DNA of 42,591 bases from Bacteroidaceae bacterium (GTDB lineage: Bacteria > Bacteroidota > Bacteroidia > Bacteroidales > Bacteroidaceae), in contig JAILFY010000126.1 of the NCBI GenBank assembly GCA_024697285.1, positions 1 to 42,591 on the forward strand, written 5' to 3'. Shown here in pieces: positions 37,101 to 42,591 of the stretch (its first letter is position 1; each line of letters opens with the position of its first letter). A program made the position numbers and the translations under genes. Under the pieces are notes generated by a model. It worked only from the letters and a program-made list of their open reading frames with translations, was not told where the DNA came from and did not search any database.

Positions 37101-37554
37101 AGCCCTCGCGTGTGCGTACCTTATATATATGTGTATAGGTATTGGAAGGGAACTGCATATTCTCGGCCGTGGGCAACCCTGTGGAGGTGAACAGCAATTC
37201 GTCGTCGCTGAGGAACACGAGTGGTGTCTCGGCTCCGGAACGTGTCGTCAGGCGGGTCAGTTCATCGCCCGCTGCTGTCATGATATAGAGGTCGAGGCTG
37301 CCTTCGCGCTCGCTGGCGAAGGCGATATGCTTGCCCGAGGGAGACCACACGGGCAGTCCGTCCCAGGCTGCATTGGAGGTGAGCTGACGCGCGTCGCCAC
37401 CAGAGGAGGGAACTGTGAAGAGGTTGCCTTTGTAGGCGAAGCAGATGGTCTGACCATCGGGAGAGATGGCGGAGGCACGCAGCCACAGGGGCGTCAGGGC
37501 ATAGGCGACAGGGGCGGCTGCGGCAAGAGCAATGGTAAGGAGGATTTTCTTCAT
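34177..37554 (-). CDS. Tricorn-like S41 peptidase with beta-propeller and PDZ domains
   Basis: Signal peptide; WD40/PD40 repeats (ISPDGQTICFAYKGNLF); DTRHNGGGWLHNDVCDLL; C-terminal S41 catalytic region. Confidence 0.9.
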   Translation of the reverse strand: MKKILLTIALAAAAPVAYALTPLWLRASAISPDGQTICFAYKGNLFTVPSSGGDARQLTSNAAWDGLPVWSPSGKHIAFASEREGSLDLYIMTAAGDELTRLTTRSGAETPLVFLSDDELLFTSTGLPTAENMQFPSNTYTHIYKVRTREGSRPQRVSDISAGNVTIGPSGALIYDAIKGYEDPLRKHHTSSIARDLWQLSFAQHMTSDRKARPAAAPVYQQLTHTASEDRNPVYVHQTQTLYWLSEASGCFNVWSQKLEGNAKARRLTEFTDMPVRYLTASDDGMLCFSWDGELYTMRSGSQPKKVDIRIIADTNEKETLHHVFSGGATQVAHSPKGKEIAFVLGGDVYVTSLDYKTTVRITDTPSRERHVTFAEDGRSLVYDSERDGRWGLFRISIKQKNEKLFTYATELTPEERLTPQDQTCFEPEYSPDGKMIAFLRDRQEICVLDAKNKEIRSVMAPQYQYSYSDGDQSFSWSPNSKYLLSEYIGTGGWNNKDIALIPADGKGEIVNLTNSGYSEGNPRWALGGKAIIFQSDRAGYRSHGSWGAESDLYITFLNIEGYERFCMNKEERERFDEAEKERKERESKDKEETDKKDKEKREKAEKKREKMSDEQKRKADEKEAKDKKKADEKKAREDSIKAANPELDFTDLELRTVRLTYNSSNIGDCVMNSDGTQLYYVASNYPNGSALWLRDLEKGSTSIKATGVSFTAFDLSKDGKTAYYAAGGRIRKLQVEEGKISDVDFEAFHNDYPQGWRKQTFEHIWHQTHEKLYDPDMNGADWQMLHERYARQLPHVGNTRDFAELCSEMLGELNVSHTGCRYRPQSGTGNTLTTADLGAFLDDSYTGDGLRILELIPGSPLTRQHGVGAGSIITHIDGQPVRAEEDYYPLLSGKDGRYTRLTIQNQKGKAKDYTVRLSASYADALYRRWVDRNERLVDSLSHGRLAYVHIEKMNGDSFHELYRRLLADKNRVRDAVIVDTRHNGGGWLHNDVCDLLSGTATVRYTPRGSFIGEDPYNKWNKPSCMLICEDNYSNAHGTPWLYRELGIGQLVGAPVPGTMTAVWWETIDDIVFGIPQVGALDRRGHYLENQQLEPDHLIISQPGDLLHGRDLQLERAVELMMNRK

Positions 37555-37582
37555 GGGTCAGGGCTTTCTATGAAATAAACAG

Positions 37583-37625
37583 AAAAGGCGGAATGGGGTG
37601 GTACGCTCCTCCCCTTCCGCCTTTT
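37583..37625 (-). terminator. Terminator after the M16 protease gene
   Basis: aaaaggcggaatggggtggtacgctcctccccttccgcctttt; GC-rich stem with A/T flanks. Confidence 0.8.
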
Positions 37626-37637
37626 CTTATGTGCATA

Positions 37638-40547
37638 TTAGTATCCGAAGATTTCTTCGATGGACACGTGCTTGATGGGTCCCACCTGCAACAGTGCTGG
37701 CAGGTCGAGTTCTTTCTCGTTGCCCAGAATCATATAGCGACGGGGTTTCTGAGCCATGCGCTCGTTGGCGAAGCGAACGATATCGTCGAGAGTGAGGTTG
37801 GGAAGTTCGTTGTAGATCTTCTCGTTGATATCGTAGTCCACGCCGCGTTCCTGAGCGGCCATCCATGCGTTGAGGACTCCGAATCGGGTAGTGCGCTGGG
37901 CCGCCAACTGCTTCGTCAGACTCTGCTTGGCGATTTCGAAGGCGCTCTGGCTCTGCGGAATGCTGTCCAGAATCTGGTTGAAGGTGTGGATGCAGTCCAT
38001 CATCTTGTCGTTCTGCGAGACGATGTAGGTGAAACTGGTCTCGGGATGTCCCTTGCGGTCGGGGGCCTGGTCGTAGTAGGCGCTGGCGCTGTAGGCCAGT
38101 CCGCGGCTCTCTCGCAGTTCCTGGAATACGATTCCGTTCATACCTGCACCGAAGTATTCGTTGAACAGGGCTGCAGTGGGCATCGTATCGGGGTTCCAGG
38201 GGGTCTCGTCGTTGTTGAAAGCTACCATGTAGATATTCTTGGCATCGTAGGGAGCCAGCAGAATCTCTGTCTCGGGAGTGGACTGCTCTTGATATTCCTC
38301 GAAAGCGAGGGGGGCCTTCAGCTGTTCGGGCAACTGGTGTTCAGCGGTCAAGAGTTCCTGGAGGTCTTCGATGGAACGTGGTCCATAGTAAAGCACGGTA
38401 TGTTCGTAGGAGGTCAGTCCGTGCAGGATGTCTACGAGTTCCTGGGGATTGGTCTGGGCCAGCAGAGCTGCTGTGAGGATGTCGCGCTGGCTGTTGCGCG
38501 GGCCGTAGGTGCCATAGGCATTCAGCCTGCGGAAGCATTCCTGTTGTTCCAACTTGGCATCTTGCTGCGCCTTGGCCACATTAGTGACATAGGAGGCGTA
38601 GGCGGCACTGTCCACCTGTACGTTCTTCAGCACGTTTTCCAGCAGTGCCAGTGCCTCGGGCATATTCTCGTCCAGACCGGATAGGGTGATGGTGGTCTGA
38701 TAGTTGCCACTACCTATTCCGAAGGAGCAAGCCAGTCCGTAGAACTTCTGCTGAATCTGCTCGGCCGTGAGGCTGTCGGTGCCCAGGAGGTCGAGGTAAT
38801 CGCTGGCTGCATCTATGCGCTTGTCGGCAGCAGTGCCGAAGGGCAGACGGAAGACGAGGTAGAAGATGCCGTTCTCGTTATTATGCTTGTAGACAAGGGG
38901 CAACTTATGCTCGTTCCATTCTCCCAGAGTCAGATCCTGCTGGAAGTTTACGAACCGAGGCTGGATGGGTTCTACTTCGGTGTCCTGAATCTCCTTGACG
39001 AAGGCACTCATCTTGTCGCGGTTGGCGGGAATAGCAGTGATTTCGGGTTTGTCTATCTTCTTGATATTGGGGTCTTCGCCCTGGCGCTTGAATACGGTGA
39101 CGTAGTTATCGGAGAAATGTCTCTGGGCGAATCCTACGATGTCTTCTTTGGTGAGGGCTGCAATGCGGTCGATGCGTTCCACAGCGTCTTTCCATTCTAT
39201 GCCGTTGATGAAAGCGTCCTGGAACATAGAGGTACGGGCACGGTTGCTCTCCAGCGAACGCATCTCCCGAAGCTTCATATTGTTGATGATGGCAGGCAGG
39301 AGGTCTTCGGGGAAGTCACCACATTGGAGTTTGTTCATCTCTGCCAGCAGCAGTTCGCGTGCTTCCTCCAGTGTCTGTCCCTCGCGGGGTGCTCCGCCCA
39401 TGATGAAGATGCCGTAATCAGCCAGGGCTTCGTGACCAGCGTAGGCTCCGAGCATGGTCATCTTCTGGTTGATATCCAGGTCGATGAGTCCGGCACGACC
39501 GTTGCTCATCACTTCGCTGATGAGTGCCAGGGTGTCGGATACGCGGTCTTTGGCACCGGGGAACTGCCAGCCCATATACAGCATCTCTGCTTCCAGTCCC
39601 ACTACGGTGGTGTCCACGGGGGCGGTCAGCGCAGCCACCTCAGGGTATTCGGGTTGTTGGCAGTCGGGGTTGGGTTGCCAGTTGCCAAAGTATTTCTCAA
39701 TGATGGCAATGGTCTTCTCGGGGTCGAGATCACCAGCCATGCAGATGGCCACATTGTTGGGGCAATAGTAGTTCTTGAAATAGTTCTTGATATTGGTGAT
39801 GGAAGGGTTCTTCAGGTGTTCCTGGGTTCCGATGGTCGTCTGCGTGCCGTAGGGGTGATTAGGGAAGAGCTTATAGAGCAGGGCATTGAGCATCTTGTCG
39901 CCGTCCTCGCTGAGGTGGATATTGTACTCTTCGTACACAGCCTCCAACTCGGTGTGGAATCCGCGGATGACCATATTCTGGAAACGGTCTGCCTGGATGC
40001 GCGCCCAGTTCTCCACCTCGTTGGAGGGGATGTTCTCCACGTAGCAAGTGATGTCGAAGGAGGTGAAGGCATTGGTGCCGTCGGAGCCTACGAGGGCCAT
40101 CAGTTTGTCGTACTCATTGGGGATATTGTACTGTGCGGCCAGTTGGCTTACGCTGTCGATCTCGTGGTAAGCCTGGCGGCGTGCCTCGGGGTCTGTGAGC
40201 TGGCGATAGGCTTCGAAGCGCTGTTCAATCTCATCGAGCAGGGGGGCCTCAGCTGTGGAATCGGAGGTGCCGAATTGTTTGGTACCTTTGAACATCAGGT
40301 GCTCCAGGTAGTGGGCCAGTCCGGTGGTCTCGGCGGGGTCGTTGCGGGAACCGGTGCGTACGGCGATATTTGCCTGGATGCGCGGCTCGTCGCGATTCAC
40401 GGAAAGGTAGACTTTCAGTCCGTTCTTGAGGGTGTAGATGCGGGTTTGCATCGGGTCGCCCTTGACGGAGTCGTAGCCCTGATTGTCGCAACTGCTGAGG
40501 ACAACAAGGGCGGTCAGTACTGCGGTGAAGAGGAATTTCAGTTTCAT
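37638..40547 (-). CDS. M16 family zinc metalloprotease, lipoprotein, two-domain
   Basis: Lipobox LVVLSSC; HYLEHLMFKGT (HxxEH); ELEAVYEEYNIHLSE; duplicated M16 halves. Confidence 0.94.
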   Translation of the reverse strand: MKLKFLFTAVLTALVVLSSCDNQGYDSVKGDPMQTRIYTLKNGLKVYLSVNRDEPRIQANIAVRTGSRNDPAETTGLAHYLEHLMFKGTKQFGTSDSTAEAPLLDEIEQRFEAYRQLTDPEARRQAYHEIDSVSQLAAQYNIPNEYDKLMALVGSDGTNAFTSFDITCYVENIPSNEVENWARIQADRFQNMVIRGFHTELEAVYEEYNIHLSEDGDKMLNALLYKLFPNHPYGTQTTIGTQEHLKNPSITNIKNYFKNYYCPNNVAICMAGDLDPEKTIAIIEKYFGNWQPNPDCQQPEYPEVAALTAPVDTTVVGLEAEMLYMGWQFPGAKDRVSDTLALISEVMSNGRAGLIDLDINQKMTMLGAYAGHEALADYGIFIMGGAPREGQTLEEARELLLAEMNKLQCGDFPEDLLPAIINNMKLREMRSLESNRARTSMFQDAFINGIEWKDAVERIDRIAALTKEDIVGFAQRHFSDNYVTVFKRQGEDPNIKKIDKPEITAIPANRDKMSAFVKEIQDTEVEPIQPRFVNFQQDLTLGEWNEHKLPLVYKHNNENGIFYLVFRLPFGTAADKRIDAASDYLDLLGTDSLTAEQIQQKFYGLACSFGIGSGNYQTTITLSGLDENMPEALALLENVLKNVQVDSAAYASYVTNVAKAQQDAKLEQQECFRRLNAYGTYGPRNSQRDILTAALLAQTNPQELVDILHGLTSYEHTVLYYGPRSIEDLQELLTAEHQLPEQLKAPLAFEEYQEQSTPETEILLAPYDAKNIYMVAFNNDETPWNPDTMPTAALFNEYFGAGMNGIVFQELRESRGLAYSASAYYDQAPDRKGHPETSFTYIVSQNDKMMDCIHTFNQILDSIPQSQSAFEIAKQSLTKQLAAQRTTRFGVLNAWMAAQERGVDYDINEKIYNELPNLTLDDIVRFANERMAQKPRRYMILGNEKELDLPALLQVGPIKHVSIEEIFGY

Positions 40548-40655
40548 TTTTTGTTGGTTTATTAGGGGTTTGTGGAGGAACGGAGAATCTTAGGAAGACC
40601 TAAGGGGGAATGGTAGTGCTCTGGGGTGGCAACAATTGCGGGATGCTTGCCGCGT

Positions 40656-41423
40656 TTAAGACATTTCGTGCTCCAGCCAGTCGTCGATGAGTCTGCGGGC
40701 TATGGAGGAGTGACCGGGAATAGCAGGCATATGGTCGCGGCGGTACCATCCGCCGGAAGAGAGTTCTTCGCGCTGGAGATGGATGTCTCCACCGGCATAA
40801 GTGGCGATGAAGCCGACCATGAGTCCACAGGGATAGGGCCAAGGTTGCGAACCGAAGTAGTGGATATCCTTGATCTCGAGCCCCGTTTCTTCTCGTACTT
40901 CGCGGCAAACGGCTTCTTCCAGCGTCTCGCCCGTCTCCACGAATCCTGCCACGAGGCCATAGTATGGCCGGCGGAAGTTGTTGGCGTGCACCAGCAGCAC
41001 CTCGTCGCCTCGAGTGACGCGAACGATGACGGCAGTGGCCAGCTGTGGCCACACCTCCTTGCCGCAGTTGGTGCAGCGCTTGGAGATTTCCGTGTGCAGT
41101 TTCATGGGAGCCCCACAGCAACCGCAGTACTTGGTATTCTGGTCCCAATAGATGAGCTCGGCCCCCTTGCCTGCCAGCGCATAGTGCTCGGCAGAGAGGA
41201 CATCGAAGGAGGCGCGCAGCGGCATCATCTCCAGTCCTGCAACGTCCACGACGGGGCGGTCCAGCCTGACGACGCCGACCTCCCCACCATCCATGTTCAG
41301 GGTGGTGACCCGGTTCCATGGCTGCAGGGCTACGGGCGGTTCGTCGTTAATGGGAAGAGAGAGGGTAGAGCCCTCTCTCCTTAATAGTATGTCGCCTGCA
41401 CAGAGGCAGACCCATATTGTCAT
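40656..41423 (-). CDS. nudC: NAD(+)/NADH pyrophosphatase (Nudix); ORF-track start is 41456
   Basis: Zinc ribbon CGCCGAPMKLHTEISKRCTNCG; Nudix box GFVETGETLEEAVCREVREETGLE; SQPWPYPCGLMVGF. Confidence 0.93.
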   Translation of the reverse strand: MTIWVCLCAGDILLRREGSTLSLPINDEPPVALQPWNRVTTLNMDGGEVGVVRLDRPVVDVAGLEMMPLRASFDVLSAEHYALAGKGAELIYWDQNTKYCGCCGAPMKLHTEISKRCTNCGKEVWPQLATAVIVRVTRGDEVLLVHANNFRRPYYGLVAGFVETGETLEEAVCREVREETGLEIKDIHYFGSQPWPYPCGLMVGFIATYAGGDIHLQREELSSGGWYRRDHMPAIPGHSSIARRLIDDWLEHEMS

Positions 41424-41442
41424 AGTCGTCGAAGTTTGTCTG

Positions 41443-42591
41443 TTAGTCAATGCCAAGATCCTTGCACACTGCCTTCACCTTGTCCTTGCCTTCCTGGCAA
41501 GCGCCCATGTAGCACTTGGCGCAATGCATCTCGGCGGGCACCTCGATGTAGAACTTGATCTTGGGTTCGGTGCCGCTGGGACGTACGCTGACCTTGGTGC
41601 CGTCCTCGGTGAACCACTGCAGTACGTTGCTGGTGGCAGGCATGTCCAGTTTCACGGCCTTTCCTTCGGCGTCGGTAGCTGTCAGGCTCTGGTAGTCCTT
41701 GGTGCAAACGACCTTGCTGCCGCCCAGCGTCTTGGGAGCCTTGGGACCGCGGAAGTCGGCCATCATCTGCTTGATCTCGTCGGCACCGCTCTTGCCCGGA
41801 CGCACCACATTGACGGTGTGGTTCAGGGTGAAGCCGTATTCTACGTAGATATCCATCAGCAGGTCATACAGCGTCTTGCCATTGTCCTTGGCCCATGCAG
41901 CGATTTCGCAGATGAGGCAGATGCTGGCAGGGCTGTCCTTGTCGCGCACCTTGTCGAAGGGCAGGAAACCGAAGCTCTCTTCGCCACCACCGATGTATTT
42001 CTTGATTCCTTCGTTCTCGCGGATGAGGGCTGCAATCCACTTGAAGCCGGTGTAGCAGTCCATCATCTCAACGCCGTTCTTGTCGGCAATGCGCTTGATG
42101 AGCTCGGTGGTCACGATGGTCTTCACCAGGAACTCGTTGCCCTTGAGCTGACCGAGTTTCTTCTTGTTGGCGATGATATACCAGGCGAACATCATGGCTG
42201 TCTGGTTACCGTTGAGAATCTCCCATTCTCCCTGCGGATTGCGGCATACGATGGCCAAGCGGTCGGCATCGGGGTCGCTGGCGATGACCAGGTCGGCGTT
42301 GAGCTTGGTGCCCAGCTTCATACCCAGTGTCATGGCCTCTGCGTTCTCGGGGTTGGGACTTACGACGGTGGGGAAGTTGCCGTCGATGACCATCTGTTCG
42401 GTCACCACATGAATGTTCTGGAAGCCCCAGCTGCGCAGTGCTTCGGGAATGATGACACGACCGGTGCCGTGGAGCGGCGTGTAGACGATGTTCAGGTCCT
42501 TCTGGCGCAGGATGACCTCCTGGTCCACCATAGCTTCCTTCACGGCCTGCAGGTAGTCCCAGTCCATCTCACCACCGATGATCTCGATGAG
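41443..42591 (-). CDS. Phosphoglucomutase/phosphomannomutase, C-terminal part (5' end beyond window)
   Basis: VYTPLHGTGRVIIPEAL, ASDPDADRLAIVCRNPQGEW, GGEESFGFLPFDKVRDKDS, VRPSGTEPKIKFYIEV; frame stays open to 42591. Confidence 0.93.
   Translation of the reverse strand, partial: LIEIIGGEMDWDYLQAVKEAMVDQEVILRQKDLNIVYTPLHGTGRVIIPEALRSWGFQNIHVVTEQMVIDGNFPTVVSPNPENAEAMTLGMKLGTKLNADLVIASDPDADRLAIVCRNPQGEWEILNGNQTAMMFAWYIIANKKKLGQLKGNEFLVKTIVTTELIKRIADKNGVEMMDCYTGFKWIAALIRENEGIKKYIGGGEESFGFLPFDKVRDKDSPASICLICEIAAWAKDNGKTLYDLLMDIYVEYGFTLNHTVNVVRPGKSGADEIKQMMADFRGPKAPKTLGGSKVVCTKDYQSLTATDAEGKAVKLDMPATSNVLQWFTEDGTKVSVRPSGTEPKIKFYIEVPAEMHCAKCYMGACQEGKDKVKAVCKDLGID

Noticed and set aside
38883-40565. 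560-aa plus-strand ORF
   Set aside because: Antisense to the M16 protease; no recognisable domain.

Overview
The window is about 42.6 kb of a Bacteroidales-type chromosome (Prevotellaceae/Bacteroidaceae-like; genus not determinable by eye). Most of it is conserved core genome. Left part, mainly minus strand: start of a BatA-like gene, BatD/DUF4381-like protein, DUF58 protein, MoxR ATPase, a membrane-anchored HU protein with a LysM-like C-terminus, HU, rimO, ftsY, DUF4295/rpmG/rpmB, a CinA-type amidase, tsaD, map, a sodium:solute symporter, an acidic hypothetical protein and two identical tRNA-Lys(CTT). Middle, divergent then plus strand: a serine palmitoyltransferase-like enzyme, lipid kinase, YgiQ-type radical SAM protein, small secreted protein, C69 dipeptidase, MutS-family ATPase, pyrK, pyrD, HhH protein, and hisG-hisD-hisC-hisB. 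Right, minus strand: prs, thiE-like, tricorn/S41 protease, M16 protease, nudC, phosphoglucomutase/phosphomannomutase. The unusual content is intergenic. Two islands (about 7.7-9.1 kb and 24.1-24.8 kb) carry tandem arrays locked to a 22-bp period. Their near-palindromic cores are identical (ATGTATATACGT) in the two islands but sit on opposite strands with different linkers; a third, fully palindromic 22-bp array and a 44-bp (2x22) array lie next to them. Other oddities: a 9-bp CTAG-phased array, a dispersed CCGCGG hairpin element (3 copies), a hisB 3'-end tandem triplication, and a putative HU-TM-LysM chromosome-envelope tether. Sequence patterns were read directly. Protein names come from recognised motifs and synteny, without database searches.
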